Shown here: positions 22,394 to 31,632 of the stretch, in pieces
Layout of the letters: every line of letters starts with the position of its first letter
Position numbering within the stretch: position 1 is the stretch's first letter
Assembly (NCBI RefSeq): GCF_000411975.1
Contig: NZ_ASXG01000015.1
Location: 128,612-192,611, forward strand
Direction: 5' to 3'
DNA from: Amycolatopsis orientalis DSM 43388
GTDB lineage: Bacteria > Actinomycetota > Actinomycetes > Mycobacteriales > Pseudonocardiaceae
Length of the DNA stretch: 64,000 bases
Made by a program: the position numbers and the translations under genes
The notes under the pieces: model-generated
Told to the model about the DNA's origin: nothing
Seen by the model: only the letters and a program-made list of their open reading frames with translations
Database searches by the model: none

Positions 22394-23563
22394 ATGACGA
22401 AGGCGGTTGAAGACGTCGCCGGCCCTGCGGTCCCGCGCGGACCAGTGGGCAAGACGAGGCTTTTCTTCGCGACGCACTGGCACCGCGGCGCACCGGGGCA
22501 GCCGACCCCGGCGTGGGTGCTGCGGTTCTGTTACGGCATGTGGCTGACCGCGTTCGCGTTCAAGCTCGTCGGGTCGTCGTGGGACATGTCGTGGCACTTC
22601 AAGTGGCTGCGCGACGACCTCGCCCCGCCGCACCTGATCAACACCGTCGGCACGGTGATCATCGTCGTGCTGGTGGCGATCCACAGCTACACCGGCCTCG
22701 GCTGCGACCGGCGCTCGCTGCGGCTCATGCAGGCCGGGCTGATCGTGTTCCTGGTCGCCGCGCCGCTCGACGTGATCAACCACCGCGTGAACGGCCTCGA
22801 CCTGACCGCGTGGAGCCCGTCGCACATGATGCTGTATCTCGGCACCGGCATCATGCAGGCGGGCGTTCTGCTCGGCTGGCTGCGGCTGTCCCCGCCGGGC
22901 CGCTTCCGCACCGGGGTGCTGCTCGCGCTGTGGGCGTTCTTCCTGGAGAACACCTTCTTCCCGAACGGCCAGCAGGAGTACGGAATCCTCGGCCTGCGCG
23001 CCTGGGAACGCGGCACGCCCGAGGCCGAGCCGTCCCTGCTTTCCTTCGCCGCCAACCAGATCGGCCACCCGGTCGACCGAGCCGCGGTGCTGCACTTCAC
23101 GATGCCGATCCCGGAGTGGGTGTACCCGTTGTGGGGCATCGGGGTTTCGGCGCTGATCCTCGTGCTCGCCCGGAAAACTGCCGGACGCCGCTGGGCCGCA
23201 CTGACCGTGGCCGGGGCGTACGTCGCGTATCGCGCGGTGATGTGGCTCCTGCTGCTGGCGCTGGGATTCCCGGTGTCGACGGTGCCGTTCCATCTGCTGG
23301 CCGTCGGGCTGGCGGTGGATCTGGCCTTCCTGCTGCCCCGCCCCGCGGCTGCGGGAGCGGTTTTGGTGACTGTGCTCGGGTATGGCGCGTTCTGGGTCCA
23401 GTCCCAGTTGCGGCCTTGGCTGCTCGGGGACCAGCAGACGGAATCGGCACCGCCGGTGGCGTATTGGACGGCGCTGGTCGCGGTGGTAGCGGTGTTCGCG
23501 TTGTGGGCTGGGGCTGGTCCGGCTAAGGAGTGGTGGGATTCTCGGCGTTCGATCGCTGCGTAG
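22394..23563 (+). CDS. Unrecognised polytopic membrane protein with conserved-looking histidines
   Basis: A 389-residue protein with about ten predicted membrane segments. I do not recognise the family. Several motif-like clusters at helix ends carry His or Trp: SSWDMSWHFKW, APPHLINTVG, SPSHMMLYLG, and ENTFFPNGQQEYGIL. Such His/Trp/Pro clusters suggest a metal or heme site or a hydroxylase-like fold, but this is inference only. ATG 22394 is used; ATGs at 22382 and 22385 are in frame but too close to the AGGG at 22377-22380. It is a single gene, convergent with the Tat-exported gene downstream. Confidence 0.7.
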   Translation: MTKAVEDVAGPAVPRGPVGKTRLFFATHWHRGAPGQPTPAWVLRFCYGMWLTAFAFKLVGSSWDMSWHFKWLRDDLAPPHLINTVGTVIIVVLVAIHSYTGLGCDRRSLRLMQAGLIVFLVAAPLDVINHRVNGLDLTAWSPSHMMLYLGTGIMQAGVLLGWLRLSPPGRFRTGVLLALWAFFLENTFFPNGQQEYGILGLRAWERGTPEAEPSLLSFAANQIGHPVDRAAVLHFTMPIPEWVYPLWGIGVSALILVLARKTAGRRWAALTVAGAYVAYRAVMWLLLLALGFPVSTVPFHLLAVGLAVDLAFLLPRPAAAGAVLVTVLGYGAFWVQSQLRPWLLGDQQTESAPPVAYWTALVAVVAVFALWAGAGPAKEWWDSRRSIAA

Positions 23564-23624
23564 CGTGGCGCTGCCATTCGACCGCTTCCGCCGAGGGACT
23601 TTCTTTGGTGGGCGCCGTGAAGTC

Positions 23625-25394
23625 CTAACTGGACAGAAGACCGCGGTAGTAGTCGGTAGCCGGTTTCATGCCGTGGTCCGGGTCGGCGTTGTACAACCCG
23701 TCTGGGCCTTTCGGGCCGAAACTGTACGGCTGATACAGCGTCGCACAGGACGGTTCGGTTTTGGCGAGTTGTTGCCAGCGTTGCCATTCCGCGTCGTAGC
23801 GGGCGAGGTGAAAGCGCATTGCCGTTTTGTCGTATCCGCCGGCGTAGCCGCGCAGCATTACTTCCCAACCGTGGTGTACGACGCGGTGCCAGGATTGGCC
23901 GTAGCGGGCGGACACTCGCAGGTACGTCCGATCGGCGTGGTCGCGCAGCGGGATCGTGTCGGCCAGTGCGACGATTTCGTCCCACATCCGGGCCGCGCCG
24001 GCCTTTTCGGCTAGCACCGGCTCGACCCGTCCGGCCGCAACGATCGCGGCGTAATCGCTGGTCAGGTCCTTGTCGGAACCGCCGAGGAACTGGTCGCGGG
24101 TCCACATCAGCCGGCCCATCGGGTGCACCACGCTGTAATGCCCGCGCAGCACGGCGGCCGCCGACAGCAGGGCCAGCCTTCGGAAAAGGCGGACTGCCTC
24201 CCCGTGCAACCCGAGCCGCGTGGTCGCGTACTCGTGGAACGCGCCTTCCTCGCCCAGCCCGGTGTCGCGGGTCCAGCGGGCGATCACCCAGGTGTTGAGG
24301 TCGCACCACAATTCGTTCCGCAGATACGGTCCACGCCAGCCGCCGCCGCGGGACCAGGTCCAGACTCCGGCGATGATCGGATTGTCGGCTACCTCGGCGA
24401 GTCCAATCGGGCCGGTACGCGGCTGGGTGCGGAATTCCTCGAAGCCGTTGACCACGCCGTCGATCACGTAATTCGGGAACGCGCCCTTGCCCTCGTACTC
24501 GCGCTGGCATTCCACCTCGATGATCTGCCGGTGTTTGCCGACACCGATGGTTCGGTTGAACGGGATCGTCCGCCAGAAGTCCTTCGCGGTGTGCTTGATC
24601 GAGAATACCAGGTTTTCGTGCGTGTCGACCTGGTCGGTGACCTGCCGGTAGAAATCCGGGTCACTGGTCAGCTTGTCGCTTCCGGTGGACCAAGTGCGGT
24701 AGAAGACCCGCTTGCCAGCGCGTACGCACAGCTCGTCGCGGAGGAGGCCGAGCAGGGTCAGATGACTGGCGGCGCCGTTGGTGATCGGGTTGTTTCCGGT
24801 GTGGAACGGTACGTTCTGCACGTAAGTCTCGCCGGTGCGTACGACAATTCCGTCCAGGCCAGGGAAACGCGCGCAGATCTCGCGCAGCATCAGCCGGTGG
24901 ATCTTCTGGGTGAGCGGGCGGTCGAAGCTGATTCTTCCTTGGCTGTCGAGGATTTGGCCGCCGTAGAGTTCGACCAGTCGTTTCGGCAGCACGATGATGT
25001 CGGTGAAGAAGTACGCCGCGATGCCCGCCGCGTGCGCTCGCGCGATGTGGGCGTCGATCTTCTTCGCAGTGGCTTCGACCCACGCGCGACCAGGGGAGCC
25101 GGCGGGGAAAATGCGCTCGTCGAACGTCTCGAAGGTGATTGCGGTTTGCGGCGGGGTGAACTCGTTGATCACCTGACCGTCGTAGCCGTAGCTTTCCAAC
25201 GTCCGGGGATCGTTGAAGCGACTGGAAAACAGCGGTTCGCCGGGGTTGTTCTGGACCATGTCGAGCAGGAACGGCAACCGTCGTCCGGCAGGCTTCGGAT
25301 CGGCGAACGCGGTCCCCGCGGTGGCGGCGAGTGTCGCGAGGGCGACCCCGCCGCGCAGCGCCGTCCGCCGACTGGTTTCCCACGCTGCACCCAT
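23625..25394 (-). CDS. Tat-exported glycoside-hydrolase-like protein
   Basis: A 589-residue exported protein. The N terminus has a twin-arginine signal (TSRRTALRGG, Arg9-Arg10, then a hydrophobic stretch ending AFA-DP). The mature part looks like a TIM-barrel hydrolase: YGYDGQVINEF, HAAGIAAYFFTDIIVLP, FPGLDGIVVRTGETYVQN with a Glu placed as a possible acid/base, and a C-terminal helical region. It resembles alpha-glucuronidase-like proteins in style but I cannot name the family. ATG 25394 is chosen since AAGGG is eight bases upstream. It is divergent from the fucosidase gene, suggesting common use on a glycan. Confidence 0.65.
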   Translation of the reverse strand: MGAAWETSRRTALRGGVALATLAATAGTAFADPKPAGRRLPFLLDMVQNNPGEPLFSSRFNDPRTLESYGYDGQVINEFTPPQTAITFETFDERIFPAGSPGRAWVEATAKKIDAHIARAHAAGIAAYFFTDIIVLPKRLVELYGGQILDSQGRISFDRPLTQKIHRLMLREICARFPGLDGIVVRTGETYVQNVPFHTGNNPITNGAASHLTLLGLLRDELCVRAGKRVFYRTWSTGSDKLTSDPDFYRQVTDQVDTHENLVFSIKHTAKDFWRTIPFNRTIGVGKHRQIIEVECQREYEGKGAFPNYVIDGVVNGFEEFRTQPRTGPIGLAEVADNPIIAGVWTWSRGGGWRGPYLRNELWCDLNTWVIARWTRDTGLGEEGAFHEYATTRLGLHGEAVRLFRRLALLSAAAVLRGHYSVVHPMGRLMWTRDQFLGGSDKDLTSDYAAIVAAGRVEPVLAEKAGAARMWDEIVALADTIPLRDHADRTYLRVSARYGQSWHRVVHHGWEVMLRGYAGGYDKTAMRFHLARYDAEWQRWQQLAKTEPSCATLYQPYSFGPKGPDGLYNADPDHGMKPATDYYRGLLSS

Positions 25395-25492
25395 TGCCGC
25401 CACCCTTCATAGATCTGATGTATTCGGTCGACCATAAGAAAGGCGGCCAGCCGAGTCAATCGGCCAACTGTCGCGTTCATACATGTGAAACT

Positions 25493-25507
25493 TGTCTTGA
25501 CCAGACA
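25493..25507. promoter_or_regulatory. Inverted repeat in the divergent glycosidase promoter region
   Basis: TGTCT and AGACA flank TGACC in the 200-bp region between the two divergent Tat-exported genes. A TTGACC that could act as a -35 box overlaps it. The arms are short, so the call is tentative. Confidence 0.3.
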
Positions 25508-25594
25508 GGAAGCTTGCCGGTCCTTAAGTGAACTGGTACCCCTGAAAGGCCAAGACATCTGATGACCACCGCCGCCGCCAGGAGTGGATGCGTC

Positions 25595-27015
25595 ATGGAC
25601 CAGGCAGGAATCAGCCGTCGCAGCGCGCTCGCCGCGGCGGGCGCAGCCGGACTGCTCGGACTCACCACGCCCCAAGCGCACGCCGCCCCGGTCGCCACGC
25701 CTTGGTATCCCTCCGCCAAATTCGGCATCTTCATCCACTGGGGCGTTTACTCAGCCGCGGCTTGGGGCGACGCTAAACACGCCGCGGAGTGGTACTTGTA
25801 CGCCATGAATGTCACGGATCCCGCACGCGGCACCGGAACCCGTGACCACCACCTGGCGACCTACGGCGCGGATTTCGCGTACGACGAGTTCATTCCGCGC
25901 TTCACCGCCCGCCGCTACGACCCGCGCTCTTGGGTACGGCTGTTCGAACAAGCGGGAGCCCGGTATTTCGTGCTGACTTCCAAGCACCACGACGGTTTCC
26001 AGCTGTTCCGCAACACCGCGTCCGACCGCAATTCCGTCCGCCTGGGCCCCGGCCGAGACCTGGTCGGCGAACTCTTCTCCGCAGCCGAAGGATCCTCGCT
26101 CAAACGCGGTCTTTACTACTCGCTGGGCGAGTTCTACAGCCCCGCACTCGGGACCGCGCCCAGAAACCTTACACCGGAGTGGAAATCCCCTACACCGGCT
26201 ATCGCCCAGTCACCGATTACGTGACGCAATACGAGCACGTGCACCTGAAAACCCTGATCGACCACTACGATCCGGATATTCTGTGGGCAGACGGCCAGGG
26301 CTACCACGAATTCGGCGGCGGCCCGATCTTCCGGCCGAAAACGTGGGACTGGCGGAGCGACGAGATCCTGTCGTATTACTACCGCAACGCCGCCGACCGT
26401 CCGCACCCGAAGAGCGTCCTGGCCAACGACCGGTTCGAGACCGCACAGGCGGATTTCGCGACCGTAGAAGGGGATAACAAGAAGTACGTCCTGCGCCCGG
26501 ACCCATGGGAAGCTTGCTTGAACATCGGGAAGTCGTGGGGATACAACGAGAACGAGGATCCGGCGAAGATCAAAACCTCGGCGCAGTTGCTCCGGCTGCT
26601 GGCCGAAGTCGTCAGCAAGAACGGAAACCTGCTGCTCAACATCGGCCCGCGAGAGGACGGCACGATCGCGGACTGGATGAGTTCGCGGCTGCTGGACATG
26701 GGCCGCTGGCTGCGCCTCAACGGCCGCGCGATCTACGGTTCGACCCCTTGGATCCGAGCGATGGACGGCGACCTCTGCTACACCCGCACGCGCGGCGCGT
26801 TCAACCTGATCCCCCTCCGCTGGCCGGACGGCCGGCTTCTCGTGCCGGGAGACGTGCCGCTCAGCAGCCGATCCCGCATCCGCTTACTGGGCGGGCCTTC
26901 CCGGCCGCTGCGGTGGACCCGCACGGGGGACGGGATCGTGATCGACCTCCCGTGGCGGCGAACGGACGGGTTCCCGGAGGAGTTTCCGGCGGTGCTCTCG
27001 GTGACGGAGTGGTAG
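25595..27015 (+). pseudogene. GH29 alpha-L-fucosidase, Tat signal, broken by a frameshift
   Basis: Two frames together spell one GH29 fucosidase of about 473 residues. The first (25595-26224) begins with an AGGAG site and a Tat signal (ISRRSALAAAG, cut near AHA), then YPSAKFGIFIHWGVYSAAAW and LTSKHHDGFQLF, the substrate-binding region. It should run from APRN at 26158-26167 straight into PYTGVEIPYTGYRPVTDYV, which is in the frame one base back (26167 onward). The nucleophile Asp is in DILWADGQG in the second frame. One missing C in the run at 26165-26169 restores the frame, so the cause is a one-base deletion or a sequencing error. As written the product stops at 26224 before the nucleophile. 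Confidence 0.85.
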
Positions 27016-27081
27016 GCGGGACGCCTCGAGAGGACGAGGCATGCGTAGCCCGCCGAGCTACGTGGGGCTACACTAGACGCC

Positions 27082-27360
27082 GTGAAGGTGATCACTCAGC
27101 GGGAATTCCGCAACAACTCCGCTGCCGTCATGGACGCGGTCGAGGCAGGCGAGACCTACCACGTCACTCGCAATGGCGTCGAGGTCGCCGAGTTGCGACC
27201 GATACCACGCAGGCGTCAGCTCACGGCCGAGGAATTGGTGGACCGGCATCGCAGGCTGCCCGCGGTTGAGGCGGCCCAGATGCGGCAGGAGGCTGACGAA
27301 TTCTTCGGGAGCGAGGATCGGGTGGATTCCGACAATGCGTGGGAGCGGTCTCGTGGCTGA
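27082..27360 (+). CDS. Phd/YefM-type antitoxin
   Basis: A 92-residue antitoxin that binds its own promoter and neutralises the following PIN-domain toxin. The N terminus KVITQREFRNNSAAVMDAV and ETYHVTRNGVEVAELRPI is the standard Phd/YefM DNA-binding fold. The acidic, flexible C-terminal half is the toxin-binding part. Its last eight bases overlap the toxin start, so the pair is coupled. It follows the broken fucosidase gene by 66 bp on the same strand. Confidence 0.9.
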   Translation: MKVITQREFRNNSAAVMDAVEAGETYHVTRNGVEVAELRPIPRRRQLTAEELVDRHRRLPAVEAAQMRQEADEFFGSEDRVDSDNAWERSRG

Positions 27361-27757
27361 ACGCCGCGAGGCAGGTGTGCTCGACACCTGTACGTACATC
27401 GACCTCAGCCGTCTCGATCCTGCGACATTGCCCAAGATCCCGGAACTCACCGCTGTCACCATGGCTGAGCTGCATCAGGGCGTAGCCATGGCGAAGGATG
27501 CCGCCGTTCGCGCGGCGCGCACAGAGAAGCTCGGTGCCGCTATCGTCGACTTCGCGCCGCTGCCATTCGATGGCGAAGCGGCCGCCCGCTATGGGACGTT
27601 GGTCGCTCTGGTGCTCGCGGCGAAGCGGGACCCTCGGCCCCGTCGGATGGATCTCATGATCGCTGCCATCGCGTCCTCTCGAGGATTGCCGCTCTACACC
27701 CGCAACGCGGACGACTTCAAAGGCCTGGGCACCATGGTCGAGGTAATACCCGTTTAA
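27353..27757 (+). CDS. PIN-domain toxin (VapC type)
   Basis: A 134-residue Mg-dependent ribonuclease toxin. The acidic site of PIN domains is intact: Asp11 (GVLDTCTYIDL), Glu39 (TMAELHQG), Asp100 (RRMDLMIAAIA) and Asp120 (TRNADDF). The GTG at 27353 overlaps the antitoxin stop (GTGGCTGA) and has GGGAGCGG upstream. Target RNA unknown. The pair looks functional. Confidence 0.9.
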   Translation: MAERREAGVLDTCTYIDLSRLDPATLPKIPELTAVTMAELHQGVAMAKDAAVRAARTEKLGAAIVDFAPLPFDGEAAARYGTLVALVLAAKRDPRPRRMDLMIAAIASSRGLPLYTRNADDFKGLGTMVEVIPV

Positions 27758-27840
27758 ACGGCTACATCCGATGCCGAACCTTTCGGTCGTCATTGGGGTG
27801 CGCGACCAATAACGATGTCCCAGGCCAAAAGCAGTCCGAC

Positions 27841-28497
27841 TCACCAGCCCCGTTCGCGCCACTCCGGCAGCTTCGGCCGTTCGGCTCCCAGCGTGGAATC
27901 GCCGCCATGCCCTGGATAGAACCACGTCTCGTCCGGCAGTTCCCCGAAGAGCTTCTCCTCCACGTCCTTGAGCAACGACGCGAAGCGAGCCGGATCCTTC
28001 TCCGTGTTCCCGATTCCGCCCGGGAACAACGAATCGCCTGTGAAGAGGTGCGGACTTCCTTCCGGGTCACGGTAAATGAGCGCGATGCTGCCCGGCGAAT
28101 GACCGACGAGATGCCGGGCCGTCAGCTCGACCTCGCCGACGCGGATGGTGTCGCCGTCGTCTACCGGGACGTCGATGCGGGCCTTGATCCCCTCGATGTC
28201 GTCGCGGCCCGCGTAGGTGCGGGCACCCGTGGCCTCGGCGACCTCTTCCAGCGCGATCCAGTGGTCCCAGTGCCGGTGCGTCGTCACGATCGACGCGAGG
28301 CCCCCGTCGCCGGCCAGGGCGAGGAGCGTTTGCGGGTCGGCGGCCGCGTCGATCAGCAGTTGTTCTCCGGTGGCGCGGCAGCGCAGGAGGTACGCGTTGT
28401 TGTCGATCGTGCCGACGGAGACTTTCGAGATGGTCAGGCCGCTGGTCTCCCGCACATCAGCGGGGCCGCCGGTGGTCACCACTCCGGTGTAGGTCAT
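27841..28497 (-). CDS. Metallo-beta-lactamase fold hydrolase (glyoxalase II-like)
   Basis: A 218-residue di-metal hydrolase. The zinc motif is intact as THRHWDHW (His74, His76, Asp78, His79), with HLVGHSPGSIAL carrying a further His and TGDSLFPGGIGN the bridging Asp. The last ligand is in FYPGHGGDSTLG. This layout is near glyoxalase II and thioester hydrolases; the substrate is uncertain. ATG 28497 has a GGGAGGAA ribosome site. It lies downstream of fba on the same strand, separated by a terminator. Confidence 0.9.
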   Translation of the reverse strand: MTYTGVVTTGGPADVRETSGLTISKVSVGTIDNNAYLLRCRATGEQLLIDAAADPQTLLALAGDGGLASIVTTHRHWDHWIALEEVAEATGARTYAGRDDIEGIKARIDVPVDDGDTIRVGEVELTARHLVGHSPGSIALIYRDPEGSPHLFTGDSLFPGGIGNTEKDPARFASLLKDVEEKLFGELPDETWFYPGHGGDSTLGAERPKLPEWRERGW

Positions 28498-28562
28498 GGA
28501 GTTCCTCCCTCGTCCCGGTCCAGCCAACCGATGCGATGGGCAACCGTCAACGCACGAAAACA

Positions 28563-28600
28563 GGGAGGCCGCCCGAGCACTGAGCCCGAGACGGCCTCCC
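28563..28600 (-). terminator. Stem-loop terminator after the aldolase gene
   Basis: GGGAGGCCG (28563-28571) and CGGCCTCCC (28592-28600) form a perfect 9-bp stem directly after the aldolase stop codon. Confidence 0.7.
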
Positions 28601-28615
28601 CGTCGGAAAATCCGG

Positions 28616-29647
28616 TCAGCTCAGCTTCTTGCCCGCCGAGCCCAGGGCCTGCGAAGCCTCCACCACCCGGGCCGCCATGCCTGCCTCGGCCGCCTTCAGG
28701 TAGCTGCGCGGGTCGTAGGTCTTCTTGTTGCCGACCTCGCCGTCGATCTTCAGCACGCCGTCGTAGTTCTTGAACATGTGGTCCGCGATCGGGCGGGTGA
28801 ACGCGTACTGCGTGTCGGTGTCCACGTTCATCTTCACCACGCCGTAGGACACCGCCTCGCGGATTTCCTCCGGGAGCGAGCCCGAGCCGCCGTGGAAGAC
28901 CAGTTCGAACGGCTTCGAGCCGGCCGGCAGGCCGAGCTTCTCGGACACCACTTCCTGGCCGCGCTTGAGCACGTCCGGGCGCAGCTGCACGTTGCCCGGC
29001 TTGTACACGCCGTGCACGTTGCCGAAGGTCGCGGCCAGCAGGTAGCGGCCCTTCTCGCCGGCGCCGAGCGCGTCGACCGTCTTCACGAAGTCGCCCTCAG
29101 CGGTGTACAGCTTCTCGTTGATGTCGTTCGCGACGCCGTCTTCCTCGCCGCCGACAACGCCGATTTCGACCTCGAGGATGATCTTCGCCGCCGCGGCCTT
29201 GGCGAGCAGTTCCTGCGCGATCTGCAGGTTCTCGTCCAGGTCGATGGCCGAACCGTCCCACATGTGGGACTGGAACAGCGGCAGGCCGCCGCCGCGGACG
29301 CGTTCGGCGGAGATCTCGATCAGCGGGCGGACGAAGCCGTCCAGCTTGTCCTTCGGGCAGTGGTCGGTGTGCAGCGCGACGTTGACGTCGTACTTCGCGG
29401 CCACCACCTGGGCGAACTCGGCCAGCGCGGTCGCGCCGGTGACCATGTCCTTCACCTTCTGCCCGGACGCGAACTCCGCGCCGCCGGTGGAGAACTGGAT
29501 GATCCCGTCGCTCTCCGCCTCGGCGAACCCGCGGATCGCGGCGTTCACGGTTTCCGACGAGGTCACGTTGATGGCCGGGTAGGCGAACTCGTTCTTCTTC
29601 GCCCGGTCGAGCATCTCCGCGTACACCTCGGGGGTGGCGATGGGCAT
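28616..29647 (-). CDS. fba: Class II fructose-bisphosphate aldolase
   Basis: A 343-residue zinc-dependent aldolase that splits fructose 1,6-bisphosphate in glycolysis and forms it in gluconeogenesis. Sequence signs are FAYPAINVTSSETVNAAI at the start, the zinc-binding HTDHCPKDKLDGF, a Glu ligand in ILEVEIGVVGGEEDG, and ELVFHGGSGSLPEEI near the phosphate site. Length matches the actinobacterial/E. coli FbaA form. GAGGAGGAA precedes the ATG at 29647. Likely essential housekeeping. Confidence 0.97.
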   Translation of the reverse strand: MPIATPEVYAEMLDRAKKNEFAYPAINVTSSETVNAAIRGFAEAESDGIIQFSTGGAEFASGQKVKDMVTGATALAEFAQVVAAKYDVNVALHTDHCPKDKLDGFVRPLIEISAERVRGGGLPLFQSHMWDGSAIDLDENLQIAQELLAKAAAAKIILEVEIGVVGGEEDGVANDINEKLYTAEGDFVKTVDALGAGEKGRYLLAATFGNVHGVYKPGNVQLRPDVLKRGQEVVSEKLGLPAGSKPFELVFHGGSGSLPEEIREAVSYGVVKMNVDTDTQYAFTRPIADHMFKNYDGVLKIDGEVGNKKTYDPRSYLKAAEAGMAARVVEASQALGSAGKKLS

Positions 29648-29751
29648 CGGTTCCTCCTCGAGACGACTGGCTTCTACAGCGGCATCGTACGAGGTGGACC
29701 GGCCGGGGCGACCGGTCCTACCTCACACGAGACGAAACCGACTGGAGCGAT

Positions 29752-30573
29752 TCAGAGCAGCTCGGCCGCGATTGCCCGGTAGGCAGGGAACGGATCCGCG
29801 TCCAGCGACTGCACGCTGACGTGCTCGGCGCCCGCGTCGAGATGCGCCTGCAGACCCTTGGCCAGGGCTTTCGCGTCGCCGTGGACAGCGAGCGCGTCGA
29901 TCAGGCGGTCGCTGCCACCGTCGGCCAGGTCCTCCTCGGTGAAGCCGTGCTTGCGCAGGTTGGCGGTGTAGTTGGACAGGCCGAGATAGAACCGCACCGT
30001 CTTGCGGCCGGTCTCGCGCGCCCGCTCCGGATCGGTGTCGAAGACGACCTTCTGCTCGGGCGCGAGCAGCGTGGAAGCCCCGACGATCTCGCGCGCGGCC
30101 CGCGTGTGCTCCGGAGTGGTCAGGTACGGGTGCGCGGCCGCGGTGCGGTCGCGGGCGAGTTCGAGCACCTTCGGGCCGAGCGCGGCGAGCGCGCGCGACT
30201 CCTGGGGCACCCCGGCCGCGTCGAGCGCGTCCAGGTACTCGACCAGCGCCGCGTACGGCTTCTTGTACTCCTGCGTGTGCTCGCGGTGGCCCGCGCCGAC
30301 GCCCAGCAGGAACCGGCCCGGGTGCTTTCCCTCGATCCGGTGGAACGCCTGTGCGATGCCCTCGGGCGCGTCGGCCCAGATGTTGACGATGCCGGTGGCG
30401 ACCTTGATCCGCTCGGTCGCGGCCAGCACCTCGTCGACGATCGCCAGGTCGCCGCCGGGCGAACCGCCGAGCCAGATCGTGCCGTAGCCCAGTTTCTCCA
30501 CCTCGGCGGCGAACGCGCCGTCCACCTGGGCCGACATCCGCCACACGCCTAGCTTGCCCAATTCGATAGCCAT
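29752..30573 (-). CDS. LLM-class F420-dependent oxidoreductase
   Basis: A 273-residue luciferase-like protein, of the shorter TIGR03620-type subgroup found in F420 producers. Seen are AAEVEKLGYGTIWLGGSPGG, ATGIVNIWADAPEGIAQAFHRI, and PGRFLLGVGAGHREHTQEY, where this group binds F420. Catalytic substrate unknown. It is divergent from the aldo-keto reductase gene across 62 bp, so the two redox genes may share a control region. Confidence 0.88.
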   Translation of the reverse strand: MAIELGKLGVWRMSAQVDGAFAAEVEKLGYGTIWLGGSPGGDLAIVDEVLAATERIKVATGIVNIWADAPEGIAQAFHRIEGKHPGRFLLGVGAGHREHTQEYKKPYAALVEYLDALDAAGVPQESRALAALGPKVLELARDRTAAAHPYLTTPEHTRAAREIVGASTLLAPEQKVVFDTDPERARETGRKTVRFYLGLSNYTANLRKHGFTEEDLADGGSDRLIDALAVHGDAKALAKGLQAHLDAGAEHVSVQSLDADPFPAYRAIAAELL

Positions 30574-30635
30574 GTCCCGCCCAACGCGCGAGAACCCGGT
30601 TTTCCTCCCGCCCCGGCCGGATTAGGTTCGAAAGC

Positions 30636-31550
30636 ATGACGAAGCTCGGCTCCACGGAACTGGATATCCACGGCCTCAACCTCGGCTGCAACGTCTTCGG
30701 CAACACCGCGGACGAACCCGCTTCATTCGCTGTTCTCGACGCGTACACCGCGGCCGGCGGCAACTTCCTCGACACCGCGAACACCTACGGCGGCGGAGGC
30801 GGTTCCGAAACGATCATCGGCAACTGGCTCGCCAAGCGCGGCCGCCGCGACGACATCGTCATCGCCACCAAGGTCGGCATGGGAGACCAGCGGCCGGGGC
30901 TTTCCGCGAAGAACATCGCCGCGGCGGTCGAGGAATCGTTGCGCCGCCTGCGAACCGACCACATCGACCTCTACTACGCGCACAAGGACGATCTCGACAC
31001 TCCGCTCGAAGAAACCCTCGGCGCGTTCGACCAGCTCGTCCGCGACGGCAAGGTCCGCTACATCGCGGCGTCCAACTACGAACCGGACCGGCTCTCCGCC
31101 GCACTGTCCATTTCGGACCAGAACGGCCTCGCCCGCTACGTCGCCCTGCAACCGCACTACAACCTGGTCGAGCGGGATTACGAGCGCGAGCTGGCCCCGC
31201 TCGTCGCCCGCGAGAACCTGGTGACCCTGCCGTATTTCGGCCTGGCCAAGGGATTCCTCACCGGCAAGTACCGTTCGAAGGACGAGCCGGGCGACTCGCC
31301 GCGCGCTCCGCGAGCACTGGAATACCTCGACGCCCGCGGCGAACGGGTGCTCGCCGCGCTGGACGAGGTGGCCGCCGCACACCAGACTTCGGTCGCCAGC
31401 GTCGCGCTCGCTTGGCTGCGCCAGCAGCCGACCGTCGCCGCGCCGATCGCCAGCGCCCGCACCCCGGAACAGCTGGCCGATCTGCTCGCCTCGGTCGAGC
31501 TGACTCTGACCGACGCCGAACTCACCGCTTTGGGCGAAGCGTCCAGCTGA
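30636..31550 (+). CDS. Aldo/keto reductase
   Basis: A 304-residue NADPH-dependent TIM-barrel oxidoreductase. The catalytic tetrad is present: Asp46 and Tyr51 (NFLDTANTYG), Lys79 (VIATKVGMG) and His116 (DLYYAHKDD). The C-terminal cofactor region PIASARTPEQLADLL is typical of the YhdN/AKR11-12 type. Substrate unknown, probably small aldehydes or sugars. Confidence 0.92.
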   Translation: MTKLGSTELDIHGLNLGCNVFGNTADEPASFAVLDAYTAAGGNFLDTANTYGGGGGSETIIGNWLAKRGRRDDIVIATKVGMGDQRPGLSAKNIAAAVEESLRRLRTDHIDLYYAHKDDLDTPLEETLGAFDQLVRDGKVRYIAASNYEPDRLSAALSISDQNGLARYVALQPHYNLVERDYERELAPLVARENLVTLPYFGLAKGFLTGKYRSKDEPGDSPRAPRALEYLDARGERVLAALDEVAAAHQTSVASVALAWLRQQPTVAAPIASARTPEQLADLLASVELTLTDAELTALGEASS

Positions 31551-31582
31551 TACTTACCGGGGAGTAGCTTACTGCGGGTAGG
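31551..31582 (+). promoter_or_regulatory. Imperfect palindromes upstream of the SDR gene
   Basis: TACTTACCGGGGAGTA (31551-31566) is an imperfect palindrome that starts at the stop codon of the upstream gene; a related TTACTGCGGGTAGG follows at 31569-31582. The TTACC core resembles the palindrome before the flavin monooxygenase gene at 34904. A TetR-type operator is a reasonable guess only. Confidence 0.35.
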
Positions 31583-31632
31583 TTGTTGTACGGTGCCCTC
31601 CGGACAGGCGAAAACCGGCTCAGGAGGGCACC

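Noticed and set aside
26155..26170. Programmed -1 frameshift in the fucosidase gene
   Set aside because: The shift site lacks a standard X-XXY-YYZ slippery heptamer in the right phase and no downstream stem is obvious; a deletion or sequencing error is simpler.
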